The notes under the pieces are model-generated. The model was not told the DNA's origin, ran no database searches, and saw only the letters and a program-made list of their open reading frames with translations. This document shows, one piece after another, positions 1 through 8,453 of a stretch of 64,000 nt of DNA. The stretch comes from Actinomadura syzygii (GTDB lineage Bacteria; Actinomycetota; Actinomycetes; Streptosporangiales; Streptosporangiaceae), in NCBI RefSeq assembly GCF_008085905.1, contig NZ_VSFF01000005.1, positions 496,001-560,000 on the forward strand, written 5' to 3'. The translations under genes were made by a program, and so were the position numbers. Numbering within the stretch: the stretch's first letter is position 1; each line of letters begins with the position of its first letter.

Positions 1-1
1 C

Positions 2-319
2 GCGCTCGCCGCCGCCGGGGCCTGCGCGGCGGGGCTCGCCGTCGCCGCGACCGTCCCGGCCGGGATCGTCCAGCTCGCCGCCGGCGGGCTGGTGACCACC
101 GCCGTGTTCGCCGTCCTGCTCGTCCTCGCGGGGCCCGGCCTCGTCGCCTCATGGATCGCCGTCAGGAACCGCACCGAATCGGGGGAGACCAGTGAGCCGT
201 CCGACCGAACCGACCCGAGTCACCGAACCGACCCGGGCGACCGCGCCGGGGCGACCGGCGGAGCCGATCAGGCCGGTGCCGCTGGTGCTGATGTACCACT
301 CGGTCGACCACTTCGATGA
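2..319 (+). CDS. C-terminal end of a membrane protein (partial; possible polysaccharide flippase)
   Basis: The reading frame is open from the left edge of the window and stops at 319, giving the last 105 residues. Two hydrophobic stretches are visible, roughly residues 1-18 and 31-53, the second rich in Ala, Val and Leu. They are followed by a hydrophilic tail with RTDP-like repeats. The last 128 bases overlap the start of the deacetylase gene in another frame. The position directly upstream of exopolysaccharide genes suggests a Wzx or MurJ-type flippase or a polymerase, but no family motif lies in the visible part, so the function is inference. High third-position GC over the hydrophobic part supports that part as coding; the overlapping tail could be incidental. 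Confidence 0.55.
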   Translation, partial: ALAAAGACAAGLAVAATVPAGIVQLAAGGLVTTAVFAVLLVLAGPGLVASWIAVRNRTESGETSEPSDRTDPSHRTDPGDRAGATGGADQAGAAGADVPLGRPLR

Positions 320-968
320 GGACCCGCACCTCGTCACCGTCTCGCCCGCGCGGTTCGCGCGGCAGATGGCGTGGCTGCGGGCGCGCGGCCTGCGCGGCGT
401 CGGCATGGGCGAGCTGCTCGACGCGCACGCCGCCGGACGCGCCCGCGGCCTCGTCGGGCTGACCTTCGACGACGGCTACGCCGACTTCGTGACGCGGGCC
501 GTCCCGGCGCTGCTGCGGTACGGGTTCGGCGCGACGGTGTTCGTCGTGTCCGGACGGATCGGCGCCTACAACGCCTGGGACGACGGCCCGCGCAAACCGC
601 TGATGACCGCCGACCAGATCCGCACCGCCGCGGACGCGGGCATGGAGATCGCCTCGCACGGCCGCCACCACGTCTCCCTCCCCGGCGCGGACGACACCGA
701 GCTGCGCGAGGAGCTGGAGGAGAGCCGGGCCGTCCTGGAGGACCTCGTCGAAGGCCCGGTCACCGGCTTCGCCTACCCGTACGGGCACGCGAGCGCCCGC
801 GAGGTCGAGGCGGTCCGCGCCGCCGGGTACGACTACGCCTGCGACATCTCCCCGGACGAGCCGGGACGGCACGCGCTGCCCCGCGCCTACGTCGGCGACC
901 GGGACGGGCCGGTGCGGCTGCGGGCCAAGATCGTCCGGCATGAGCTGCGCCGCCGGAGCCGCGTGTGA
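192..968 (+). CDS. Polysaccharide deacetylase (NodB-like, CE4 family)
   Basis: This 258-residue protein probably removes acetyl groups from a cell-surface polysaccharide. NodB motifs are present in order: a MYHS strand near residue 34, TFDDGYAD at 91-98 with the Asp-Asp pair (base and metal ligand), SHGRHH at 155-160 supplying the two metal-binding histidines, and AYPYG near 194. The GTG start at 192 follows a GGGGGAGA ribosome site. No convincing signal peptide is seen, so it may act on lipid-linked intermediates or at the cytoplasmic face. The stop overlaps the next gene's GTG start by four bases, which suggests translational coupling. The family assignment is secure; the substrate is inferred from the neighbouring glycosyltransferases. 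Confidence 0.88.
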   Translation: MSRPTEPTRVTEPTRATAPGRPAEPIRPVPLVLMYHSVDHFDEDPHLVTVSPARFARQMAWLRARGLRGVGMGELLDAHAAGRARGLVGLTFDDGYADFVTRAVPALLRYGFGATVFVVSGRIGAYNAWDDGPRKPLMTADQIRTAADAGMEIASHGRHHVSLPGADDTELREELEESRAVLEDLVEGPVTGFAYPYGHASAREVEAVRAAGYDYACDISPDEPGRHALPRAYVGDRDGPVRLRAKIVRHELRRRSRV

Positions 969-2104
969 CCCGAGTCCTGCACGTCATCACCGGGCTGGAG
1001 CACGGCGGCGCGGAACGCCAGCTCGCGCTGCTGCTGCGGCACCTGCCCGTGGACTGCGAGGTCGCGACCCTCACCCGGACCGGCACGCTCGGCGCCGAGA
1101 TCCGCCGGACGGGCGTCCCCGTGCACGAGATCGGCATGCGCGGCAACCGGGACGTCGCCGCGCTGCCCCGGCTCGTCCGGCTGATCCGGCGGGGACGGTA
1201 CGACGTCGTCCACACCCACCTGTACCGGGCGTGCGTGTACGGGCGCGTCGCCGCCCGCCTCGCCGGGACGTCCGCGATCATCGCGACCGAGCACTCCCTC
1301 GGCGACGAGCACATCGAGGGACGCGCCGTGACGCGCGGCGTCCGGGCGCTGTACCGGGCGACGGAGCGGCTCGGCTCGACGACGGTCGCGGTGTCGCCGA
1401 CGGTCGCGGCGCGGCTGTGCGGCTGGGGCGTGCCGCCCGGCCGGATCACCGTGATCCCGAACGGGGTGGACGCCGCCGCGTTCGCGTTCCATCCGGGACG
1501 GCGCACCGCGACCCGGCGGCGGCTCGGCATCGGGCTGACCGAGCCGGTCGTGGGCGCGGTCGGACGGCTCGTCCCCACCAAGCGGTTCGACCTGCTGATC
1601 GAGGCGGTCGCGGCGCTGGACGGCGTCCGGCTGCTGCTCGTCGGCGCGGGCCCCGAGCGGGCCGCGCTGGAACGCCGGGCGCGCGACCTCGGCGCCGCCG
1701 GGCGGGTCGTCTTCGCCGGGGGCACCTCGGACGTCGCGGGCGCGCTCGCCGCGATGGACGTGTTCGCGGCGCCGTCCGTCCAGGAGACGTTCGGGCTCGG
1801 CGTGCTGGAGGCGCTCGCCGCCGGGCTGCCCGTCCGGTACACGACCTGCCCGGCGCTCGACGACCTCCCGCCCGGCGAGGCGCCCGCCGCCGCCCGCCGG
1901 CTGCCCCCGGACGCCGCGCGCTGGGCCGCCGAACTGGACCGCGAGGCCCGCACGCCCCGGGACCGTACGCGGGTGCCGCCCGCCGTCGCCCGCTACGACA
2001 TCGCCGAGCAGGCCGCGCGGCTCGCCCGGCTCTACCTCCTCCCGGAGACCCCCGGCCGCGCGGGCGTTCCGAAACGAGAGGAGGCGCAGGATGCCGTCAC
2101 ATGA
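965..2104 (+). CDS. Glycosyltransferase family 4 (GT-B fold)
   Basis: This 379-residue cytoplasmic glycosyltransferase should add a sugar from a nucleotide-sugar donor to a growing lipid-linked glycan. The N-terminal GGAE loop lies at residues 14-17. The donor-site GRLVPTKR segment is at 200-207 and the EX7E pair is Glu274 and Glu282. The first strand (VLHVITG) starts at residue 4, which supports the GTG start at 965. The gene is coupled to the deacetylase upstream by a GTGTGA overlap. The segment after the EX7E motif is somewhat short and lacks the usual GG-VxE loop, so donor specificity cannot be judged. Sugar and linkage are unknown. Confidence 0.87.
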   Translation: MTRVLHVITGLEHGGAERQLALLLRHLPVDCEVATLTRTGTLGAEIRRTGVPVHEIGMRGNRDVAALPRLVRLIRRGRYDVVHTHLYRACVYGRVAARLAGTSAIIATEHSLGDEHIEGRAVTRGVRALYRATERLGSTTVAVSPTVAARLCGWGVPPGRITVIPNGVDAAAFAFHPGRRTATRRRLGIGLTEPVVGAVGRLVPTKRFDLLIEAVAALDGVRLLLVGAGPERAALERRARDLGAAGRVVFAGGTSDVAGALAAMDVFAAPSVQETFGLGVLEALAAGLPVRYTTCPALDDLPPGEAPAAARRLPPDAARWAAELDREARTPRDRTRVPPAVARYDIAEQAARLARLYLLPETPGRAGVPKREEAQDAVT

Positions 2105-2801
2105 CATCTACCGGAGGCGGGCGAGCCGGCGGCGGGGGAACAAGAGGCGGGGGCGCGCGGCGGTCCCCGTGCCCGGCGTCGGGCGCGCGCTGCTCGCGGC
2201 GGTGCTGCGGCGGTTCGGGCCGTCGCTCGCGTTCGTCGTCGCCGGGTTCCTCGGCGGGCTCGGGTACGTGCTGCTCGTCCCCGCCACCTACACCGCCAAC
2301 GCCTACGTGCTGGTCGTGAACGACGCGCGGACGGACGGCCCGGCCGCGGTGAACTTCGCCCAGACGTTCGGACGGCTCGCGCCGCTGCCGGAGACCCTCG
2401 GGTACTCGGCGCTGCCGCTGCCGGCCGGGGCGGGCGGGGCGCCGCGGGACCACGTCCGGGCGTCCACCTCGCCGGACACGCCGCTGATCGAGCTGACCGG
2501 CAGCGCGCCGACGTCCCGCGCCGCCGCCGCGTTCGCCAACGCCGCCGCGGACGCGCTCGTCCGGTACGGGGCGGCGCACCGCGCCGAGACGGGCGTCCGC
2601 GTCGCGCCGATGAGCCGCGCGGTGCCGCCCGGCGCGCCCGCCTCGCCGAACCCGGTGCTCGGCGTCGGCGTCGGCACCGCGTCCGGCGTGCTGCTCGCCG
2701 GGCTGAGCGCCGCCGCGCTGAGCGGCCGCCGGCCGGCCCGGCGCCGGACCGTGCCCCGCGTCCTGATCGCGGGCCCGGCCGACGCGGAGCTGCGGTCATG
2801 A
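2091..2801 (+). CDS. Wzz-like polysaccharide chain-length / co-polymerase membrane protein
   Basis: The 236-residue protein has the topology of polysaccharide co-polymerases. A basic N-terminus is followed by a membrane helix at about 46-64, an extracytoplasmic segment containing the TYTANAYVLV strand typical of the family, a Pro-rich PASPNP turn near 184-189, and a second helix at about 189-210. No C-terminal BY-kinase domain follows, so a separate kinase would be needed if there is phospho-regulation. The ATG start overlaps the end of the preceding glycosyltransferase by 14 bases and is preceded by GAGGAGG. It probably sets exopolysaccharide chain length together with a polymerase outside the window. 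Confidence 0.75.
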   Translation: MPSHDIYRRRASRRRGNKRRGRAAVPVPGVGRALLAAVLRRFGPSLAFVVAGFLGGLGYVLLVPATYTANAYVLVVNDARTDGPAAVNFAQTFGRLAPLPETLGYSALPLPAGAGGAPRDHVRASTSPDTPLIELTGSAPTSRAAAAFANAAADALVRYGAAHRAETGVRVAPMSRAVPPGAPASPNPVLGVGVGTASGVLLAGLSAAALSGRRPARRRTVPRVLIAGPADAELRS

Positions 2802-2840
2802 CCAGGTCCGCCTGTTTCGCTTGCTTCGCCTGGGGGGCTC

Positions 2841-4190
2841 GTGGTTGAGGACGGGGACACGCCGGTTCGGGTGTTGCACGTCAGCCAGCCGAACGCGGGC
2901 GGCGTCGCCGTCTACATCGGGCAGGCGGTCCGCGAGCAGCGGGCGCGCGGCTGGGAGGTCGCCGTCGCCTGCCCGCCCGGCGGGGACCTGCCCGCGCGCT
3001 GCGCCGCCGCCGGCGTGCCCTGGTTCAGCTGGAAGGCCGGACGCGCCCCCGGGCCGCGCGTCCTGCTGGAGTCGCTCAGCCTCCGCCGCCTGGTGAAGGG
3101 CTTCGAGCCGGACGTCGTCCACCTGCACTCGGCCAAGGCGGGACTCGCCGGACGGCTGCCCGGCCGCCCGCGGGGCACCCCGACGATCTTCCAGCCGCAC
3201 GGCTGGTCATGGCTCGCCGCGACCGGCGCGCAGGACGCGCTCAGCCGGTGGTGGGAGCGGCTCGCCGCGCGGTGGAGCGACGCGCTCGTGTGCGTCGGCC
3301 TCGGGGAGTTGCGCGACGGTGTGCGGGCGGGGGTGCGCGGGCCGTACCGAATCGTCCGCAACGGCGTGGACCGGCGGCTGTTCCGGCCCGCCGACGCCGC
3401 CGCCCGGCTGGTCGCGCGGACCCGGCTCGGGCTGCCCGCCGCCGTGCCGCTCGCCGTCTGCGTCGGCCGCCTCACCCGGCAGAAGGGGCAGGACGTCCTC
3501 GTCGCGGCGTGGCCCGCCGTCCTCGCGCGGTGCCCGACCGCGCGGCTCGCCATCGTCGGGGACGGCGCGGACCTCGACCTGCTGCGCCGCGCGCCGACCG
3601 CGGGCGGCGTGCTGTTCGCCCCGGCCTCGCGGGAGCCCGCCGACTGGCTGTCCGCGTCGGACGTCGTCGTGCTGCCGTCCCGGTGGGAGGGGCTGTCGCT
3701 GATCGCGCTGGAGGCCCTCGCGGTCGGGCGGTCGCTCGTCGGGTCGGACGTGCCCGGCATCGCGGAGGTCGTCCGTCCGGGGGTGGGGGCGCTGGTGCCG
3801 GCGGACGATCCGGCCGCGCTCGCGGCGGCGGTCGCGCACCGGCTGCTGCGCCCGGCGGTCGCCGAGCGGGAGGGCCGGGCGGCGGCCGCCGCCTCCGCCG
3901 GCTACGACCTCGGCCGGACGCTGGCGCTGCTCGCCTCGGTCACCCGCGAGGTCGCCGCCCTCCGCGACCACCGGTGCTCCGGCGGCCGATGTCCGGACGA
4001 CCGCTGTTTCGACGACCGGTGTTTCGACGAGCGGTGCTTGGACGACCGCTTCTTCGACGGCGTCGCCTTGGACTGCGACTTGCTGGACTGCGACTTGCTG
4101 GCCGCGGACGCCCCGGACGCGGACGCCGCGGACGGGGGCGCCTTGGGGACCGGGGCGGCGGCCGGTCCGGTGCCGAACAGCTCGCGGTAG
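2841..4190 (+). CDS. Glycosyltransferase family 4 with an atypical Asp/Cys-rich tail
   Basis: This 449-residue GT4-type glycosyltransferase belongs to the same exopolysaccharide locus. An N-terminal Rossmann strand (VLHVSQPNAGG) begins at residue 11, the donor-site GRLTRQKG segment is at 209-216, and the EX7E glutamates are 283 and 291. The catalytic fold should end near residue 375. The remaining 74 residues are a low-complexity tail of DDRCFD and LDCD repeats, encoded opposite the Ser/Lys-rich tail of the convergent GH26 gene. This gives a 289-base tail-to-tail overlap. The tail is probably read-through of repeats selected on the other strand and not a functional domain. The GTG start at 2841 follows a G-rich ribosome site. 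Confidence 0.82.
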   Translation: MVEDGDTPVRVLHVSQPNAGGVAVYIGQAVREQRARGWEVAVACPPGGDLPARCAAAGVPWFSWKAGRAPGPRVLLESLSLRRLVKGFEPDVVHLHSAKAGLAGRLPGRPRGTPTIFQPHGWSWLAATGAQDALSRWWERLAARWSDALVCVGLGELRDGVRAGVRGPYRIVRNGVDRRLFRPADAAARLVARTRLGLPAAVPLAVCVGRLTRQKGQDVLVAAWPAVLARCPTARLAIVGDGADLDLLRRAPTAGGVLFAPASREPADWLSASDVVVLPSRWEGLSLIALEALAVGRSLVGSDVPGIAEVVRPGVGALVPADDPAALAAAVAHRLLRPAVAEREGRAAAAASAGYDLGRTLALLASVTREVAALRDHRCSGGRCPDDRCFDDRCFDERCLDDRFFDGVALDCDLLDCDLLAADAPDADAADGGALGTGAAAGPVPNSSR

Positions 4191-5152
4191 GCGGCCGTCG
4201 AGGCCGGGTTGCGGCGGCACGCCCACACGCCGTGCGGGCAGTAGTCGCTGATCGACTGATAGGCGACATCATGCGACATGATCCAGCTATGCATCCCGCG
4301 GACGAAAGCGGGATTGTCGTTGTTGCGGAAGAGCCCCCATTCGGGGAACGAGATGGGCTTGCGGTGTGCGGCGGCGAAATCGGCCTGTGCGCGCAGCCCG
4401 TACGGCTCGTTGACGAAATCCGTGAACGTGCCCCCGGTGGGCTGGTCGTAGGTGTCGGTGCCGATGATGTCGACGACGTCGTCGCCCGGATAGCAGTTCG
4501 TCCACGGGATGACGTCGCGGCCCCTGGCGGGCGCGAAATCGAAACGGAAACGCGCGCCGCGCACACCGCGCATGACCGTCACGATGCGCCGCCAATAGGC
4601 GCGCCACGCGGCCGGGTCGGGCTCGCAGCGGCCCGCGTACTGCTGCCCGTTCATCTCCCAGCCGAGGACGATGACCGAGTCGCCGGCGCGGTAGGCGGCG
4701 AGGCGCTGCGCGAGCGTCCGGTAATGGACGTCGAAGGCGCCCGCCGCGCCGCGCCGCAGCAGCGAGGCCAGCACCGGGACGGGCGCGCGGGTCTCGTTCG
4801 GGGCCATCATCGGGACGTTCACCACCAGCATCCGCCGCGGGTCGGCGGCCTTCCACCGGGCCCACGGCGCGAGCACCTGCTCCGGCCCCTCGATGTACCG
4901 CCAGTCGTTCCCGGGCAGATACGTGCGGCCGACCGTCACCGGCGCCCCGAGCCATTGCCGGAACTGCTCGACCCGCGCGACGCCCTCCGCGCCGGAACCG
5001 AGGAACGCGCCCAGCGGAACGTTTTTCGGCGATTCCACCGCCACCCGGTCACGACCCTTTTCGGCGGCCGCCCCCGGCGGCGCTCCGCAAAGCGCGAACA
5101 CCAGCGCCGCCGCGGTCAGAATGGGCAGGGGTGAACGGTGCGAAAAGGGCAT
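3902..5152 (-). CDS. Secreted glycoside hydrolase, GH26 (beta-mannanase-like)
   Basis: This is a predicted secreted endo-glycosidase of 416 residues. A signal peptide covers residues 1-30 (hydrophobic core ILTAAALVFALCG, then an AAA cleavage region). The GH26-type TIM barrel follows, with GWEMNG at 164-169 (acid/base Glu166) and PEWG at 270-273 (nucleophile Glu271). After about residue 329 a Pro/Ala linker leads to a basic Ser/Lys/Arg tail built of SSKHR and SKSQ repeats, which could bind anionic wall polymers. I chose the ATG at 5152 because the signal sequence starts there; an in-frame start at 5206 would add 18 residues. Within an exopolysaccharide locus its role may be trimming or release of the polymer. 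Confidence 0.8.
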   Translation of the reverse strand: MPFSHRSPLPILTAAALVFALCGAPPGAAAEKGRDRVAVESPKNVPLGAFLGSGAEGVARVEQFRQWLGAPVTVGRTYLPGNDWRYIEGPEQVLAPWARWKAADPRRMLVVNVPMMAPNETRAPVPVLASLLRRGAAGAFDVHYRTLAQRLAAYRAGDSVIVLGWEMNGQQYAGRCEPDPAAWRAYWRRIVTVMRGVRGARFRFDFAPARGRDVIPWTNCYPGDDVVDIIGTDTYDQPTGGTFTDFVNEPYGLRAQADFAAAHRKPISFPEWGLFRNNDNPAFVRGMHSWIMSHDVAYQSISDYCPHGVWACRRNPASTAAYRELFGTGPAAAPVPKAPPSAASASGASAASKSQSSKSQSKATPSKKRSSKHRSSKHRSSKQRSSGHRPPEHRWSRRAATSRVTEASSASVRPRS

Positions 5153-5299
5153 TTCACGGCGCCGTCCGAAAGGCCGCCCTGGTGCGTGGATATCGGCTGC
5201 TGCCATGCGTATAGTGTGCCATTGGACGTTCGTCGGCGAACTAATCGGCCGCTCACTTACAGGTCAAATTTTACGAATTTGGGAAGGTCGCCTTGGGTA

Positions 5300-6559
5300 A
5301 TGGTCCGCTGGACCGGGTCCGCTGAGCGCATGGTCGCCGACACGCGGGTCCCGGCGGCGCCGCGGCTCGACCCCGGCCTGCCCGTCCTGCTGCTGCGCAC
5401 CGACCCGAACGTCTTCCACCACGGGACGCTCGGCGTCATCCGCAGCCTCGGACGCGCCGGGGTGCCCGTGCACGCGATCCTGGAGGGGCGCGGCAACCCG
5501 TCGTCCCGGTCCCGCTACCTGCGCGGCGGCGAGCCGTGGGCGCCGCCCGCCGCGCGCCCGGCCGCGCTGCTCGGCCACCTGCGCACGATCGCCGCGCGGA
5601 TCGGCGGTCGGCCGCTGCTCGTCCCGATGGACGACGCCGGGGCGATCTTCGTGGCCGAGCACGCGGACGCGCTGGCCCGCCGCTTCGCCTTCCCCGTCCA
5701 GGACCCGGACGTCCCGCGCCGCGTCGCCGACAAGTCGCTGCTGCTGGAGGCGTGCGCGGCGCACGGCCTGCGCTGCCCGCCGAGCCGCACGCCCGCGTCC
5801 GCCCGCGACGTGGACGCCGCCGTCCGCGACCTCGGGCTGCCGCTGATCGTCAAGTTCGCGCGGCCGTGGCGGCTCGGGCCCGGCCTGCGCAGCACCACGC
5901 TCGTCCACGCGCGGGACGAGGCGCACCGGCTGTTCGCCGCGTCCCGCGACGGCGGCCCCGGCGGCGGCGCGGGCCCGCTGGTCCTCCAGCGGCGCATCCC
6001 GCCCGGCGGCGGCGACTGGTTCTTCCAGGGCTACTTCGACGACGACCTCGGCTGCCTCTTCGGCGGGACGGGCCGCAAGCACCTCGCCCTCCCGGCCCAC
6101 GCGGGCCACACCGTGCACGGCGAATGGGTCGCGAACCCCGAGCTGGAGCGGCTCGCGGTGCGGATCGTCCGGCTGCTCGGCTGCCGCGGCCTCGTCGACC
6201 TCGACTTCCGCCTCGACCCCGGCGACGGCGGCTACCACCTGCTCGACTTCAACCCGCGGATCGGGGCCCAGTTCCGGTTGTTCGCCGACCGGAACGGGCT
6301 CGACCTCGTCCGCGCCCTCCACCTCGACCAGTCGGGTCGGCGCGTCCCGGACGCGCGCCCGGCTTTCGGCCGGAACCTGCTCGTGGAGAACCACTTTCTG
6401 CGACGGTCCGCCGGACGGCCCCTGCTGCGCGCGGCGACCCTCCGCCCGTTGCGCGAGGCCGACGAGTTCGCCTGGTTCGCCGGGGACGACCTGCCGCCCT
6501 TCCTCGCCATGGGAGGGCGCAGCGTGCTCCGCGCGGCCCGGCGGCTCCGCACCAGGTGA
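5300..6559 (+). CDS. ATP-grasp carboxylate-amine ligase-like protein
   Basis: The 419-residue protein has the layout of ATP-grasp ligases, which activate a carboxylate as acyl-phosphate and join it to an amine. An N-terminal substrate domain is followed by ATP-lysine segments ADKSLLLEA (Lys145) and LIVKFARPW (Lys185). The C-terminal metal site combines LVDLDFR near 298-304 with LLDFNPRIG at 314-322. The start is uncertain: ATG at 5300 has a GGAAGG 12 bases upstream, and ATG at 5330 is an alternative. It is divergent from the GH26 gene and co-oriented with the flavoprotein gene 28 bases downstream. In an exopolysaccharide locus it may attach an amino acid-like decoration, but the substrate is not evident. 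Confidence 0.77.
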   Translation: MVRWTGSAERMVADTRVPAAPRLDPGLPVLLLRTDPNVFHHGTLGVIRSLGRAGVPVHAILEGRGNPSSRSRYLRGGEPWAPPAARPAALLGHLRTIAARIGGRPLLVPMDDAGAIFVAEHADALARRFAFPVQDPDVPRRVADKSLLLEACAAHGLRCPPSRTPASARDVDAAVRDLGLPLIVKFARPWRLGPGLRSTTLVHARDEAHRLFAASRDGGPGGGAGPLVLQRRIPPGGGDWFFQGYFDDDLGCLFGGTGRKHLALPAHAGHTVHGEWVANPELERLAVRIVRLLGCRGLVDLDFRLDPGDGGYHLLDFNPRIGAQFRLFADRNGLDLVRALHLDQSGRRVPDARPAFGRNLLVENHFLRRSAGRPLLRAATLRPLREADEFAWFAGDDLPPFLAMGGRSVLRAARRLRTR

Positions 6560-6587
6560 CACCGCGAACACAACGGGGGGAACGAAC

Positions 6588-7850
6588 ATGATCGACTCGG
6601 TTGGCGACGTCGTGATCGCCGGCGCCGGGCCCTACGGCCTGTCGGCGGCGGCCCACCTGCAGAACCTCGGGCTCGACGTGCGGATCATCGGGCAGCCGAT
6701 GCGGTTCTGGGCGGAGAACATGCCGGAGGGCATGCATCTCAAGTCCGAGCCGTTCGCGTCCAGCCTGGGCGCGCCGCACTCGGGCATGCGCTTCACCGAC
6801 CGCCATCCGGACTGGCGGCTCGGGCACCCGATCCCCCTCGACACCTTCGTGGCCTACGGGCGCTGGTTCGCCTCCGTCGCGATCCCCGGCACCGAGGACG
6901 CGCAGGTCGTGAACGTCGAGCGCGGCGGCCCCGGCGGGTACGTCGTGACGCTGTCCACGGGCGAGACGATCGCGACCCGCGCGGTCGTCGTCGCCGTCGG
7001 GGTCGGGCCGTTCGCGCACATACCGGACGAGCTGGCGGGCCTGCCGTCCTGGCTCGTCTCGCACAGCAGCCGGCACCGCGACCTCGGCCTGTTCGCCGGG
7101 AAGGAGGTCGCGGTGATCGGCGCCGGGCAGTCCGCGCTGGAGACGGCGGTGCTGCTCGCGGACGCGGGCGCGTACCCGCACGTCCTCACCCGGCGGCGCG
7201 AGCTCGACTGGAACACGGTGCCGGAGGAGCACCGGTCCCCGCGGGCGCGGCTGCTCGGCGGCCCCCGCTCCGGGCTCGGCACCGGCTACCGGACGTGGCT
7301 GTGGGCGGAGCGGCCCGGGCTCGTCCGGTACCTGCCGGAACGGTCCCGGCAGAAGATCGTCCGGGAGACGCTGCCGCCCGCGGGCGCGTGGTGGCTGCGC
7401 GACCAACTGGACGACCGCGTCCGCGTCTCGACCGGCCGCTACCTCGCGAAGGTCGCCGAGGACAACGGCGGCGTCGCGCTCACCACCATCGACCGAACCG
7501 GCGCCCGGACCGTCACTGAGGCCGAGCACGTCATCGCCGCCACCGGATTCGTCCCGGACGTCGACCGGCTCGACCTGCTGTCGCCGGAGCTGCGCGCCGA
7601 GGTGACGACCCGGTTCCGGGCGCCGGTGCTCAGCCGCGACTTCGAGTCGTCGGTGCCGGGGCTGTACTTCGCGGGCCTCGCGGCCGCGCCCACGTTCGGG
7701 CCGGTGATGCGGTTCGTGCACGGGTCCGGGTTCGCGGCGCGGCGGATCTCGCACCACATCGTCCGGCGGACGCCGCCGATGCGGGCGCCCGCGGGCGGTG
7801 CCGTCGTGGCGCCGGACACGTCCCTGGAGACGGACGCCTCCACCAGGTGA
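6588..7850 (+). CDS. FAD-dependent oxidoreductase / flavin monooxygenase-like protein
   Basis: This 420-residue protein has two dinucleotide-binding Rossmann motifs: AGAGPYG at 11-17 for FAD and VIGAGQSA at 176-183 for NAD(P)H. An ATGFVPD segment near 320 is typical of flavin monooxygenases and lysine/ornithine N-hydroxylase relatives. A strong GGGGGG ribosome site precedes the ATG. It follows the ATP-grasp gene by 28 bases, so the two probably form one transcript and act on the same molecule, for example oxidising the group that is then ligated. The classic monooxygenase fingerprint is not evident, so a reductase or dehydrogenase role remains possible. Confidence 0.8.
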   Translation: MIDSVGDVVIAGAGPYGLSAAAHLQNLGLDVRIIGQPMRFWAENMPEGMHLKSEPFASSLGAPHSGMRFTDRHPDWRLGHPIPLDTFVAYGRWFASVAIPGTEDAQVVNVERGGPGGYVVTLSTGETIATRAVVVAVGVGPFAHIPDELAGLPSWLVSHSSRHRDLGLFAGKEVAVIGAGQSALETAVLLADAGAYPHVLTRRRELDWNTVPEEHRSPRARLLGGPRSGLGTGYRTWLWAERPGLVRYLPERSRQKIVRETLPPAGAWWLRDQLDDRVRVSTGRYLAKVAEDNGGVALTTIDRTGARTVTEAEHVIAATGFVPDVDRLDLLSPELRAEVTTRFRAPVLSRDFESSVPGLYFAGLAAAPTFGPVMRFVHGSGFAARRISHHIVRRTPPMRAPAGGAVVAPDTSLETDASTR

Positions 7851-7861
7851 AGGATCTTCCT

Positions 7862-7895
7862 CCGGCGGGCGGTGCTTCGCGGCGCCGCCCGCCGG
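7862..7895. terminator. GC-rich hairpin between convergent genes
   Basis: An 11-base perfect inverted repeat (CCGGCGGGCGG at 7862-7872 and its complement at 7885-7895) lies between the flavoprotein gene and the convergent small gene. There is no T-tract. The position suggests a bidirectional, Rho-assisted or hairpin-only terminator. Confidence 0.5.
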
Positions 7896-7908
7896 GTGCT
7901 CCGGCGCG

Positions 7909-8163
7909 CTAGCGCCAGGGCGGTCGGGCGCGGCGTTTCGCGCGCTCGGCGCCCGCGGTGGCGGCGGCCCAGCGCCAGCGCGCGTAGAGCGTCCAGGCGG
8001 TGGTGCGGGCGCGCCCGGAACGGGGCGTCTGAACTGGGGGGACGCTCGGCAGCACGAGCACCTGGAGCTCGCTGCGGCGGACGAACCTGCGGGCCTCGCG
8101 GCGGGGCGCGGCACGGCGCCGCGGCGGGCGCAGACGCATGATCGCGGACGCGGGGTCGGGCAT
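7909..8163 (-). CDS. Small basic hypothetical protein (84 aa)
   Basis: I do not recognise a family. The product begins MPDPASAIMRL and is strongly Arg-rich, with one hydrophobic patch (ELQVLVLPSV, about 32-41) and an aromatic stretch (AWTLYARWRW, about 56-65). The start at 8163 is supported by GAGGAG six bases upstream. An in-frame ATG at 8238 would add 25 residues, but its codons are poor in G/C at third positions, so I rejected it. A GTATCG-CACT-CGATAC inverted repeat sits 50 bases upstream. It is convergent with the flavoprotein gene and divergent from the repeat-protein gene. It could be a small membrane-associated or nucleic-acid-binding protein. Confidence 0.5.
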   Translation of the reverse strand: MPDPASAIMRLRPPRRRAAPRREARRFVRRSELQVLVLPSVPPVQTPRSGRARTTAWTLYARWRWAAATAGAERAKRRARPPWR

Positions 8164-8212
8164 CGCGGGCTCCTCGGGCGGGGCAGCAGGCGCCGCAGGT
8201 CGAGCACCGAAT

Positions 8213-8228
8213 GTATCGCACTCGATAC
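8213..8228. promoter_or_regulatory. Inverted repeat GTATCG-N4-CGATAC, candidate operator
   Basis: Perfect 6-base arms are separated by CACT. The element lies about 50 bases upstream of the small minus-strand gene and includes GATACA, a possible -10 element on that strand. The binding protein is unknown. Confidence 0.3.
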
Positions 8229-8453
8229 CGTCCGCCATCCTTCCTCTGAACCCGGCGTGAACAGCGGGTGCGCGAGTGGTGCGCGGGGGTGGCGGGGAAG
8301 CGTCGGGCGCGGCCGGAGCCCACGTTCCATGGCGAAATCCTCGAATTGCTGTAAAGCGGTCATCATGCCGCCGGAAAACCGGGTTCCGCCAAAGCGAAAT
8401 TAATGCGGAGGTAAATGATCCCGCGACATGCCGGGCGGCCGAACAATGGCTCC

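Noticed and set aside
3209..5134. 641-residue plus-strand frame
   Set aside because: Crosses the glycosyltransferase and GH26 genes out of frame; Arg-rich with no motif.
8164..8238. N-terminal extension of the small basic protein from an ATG at 8238
   Set aside because: Codons in this stretch are T/A-rich at third positions and the ATG abuts its purine run; the 8163 start has a better spaced GAGGAG.
6249..8366. 705-residue open frame on the minus strand
   Set aside because: Shadow of the ATP-grasp and FAD genes on the other strand; composition is typical of antisense GC-rich frames.
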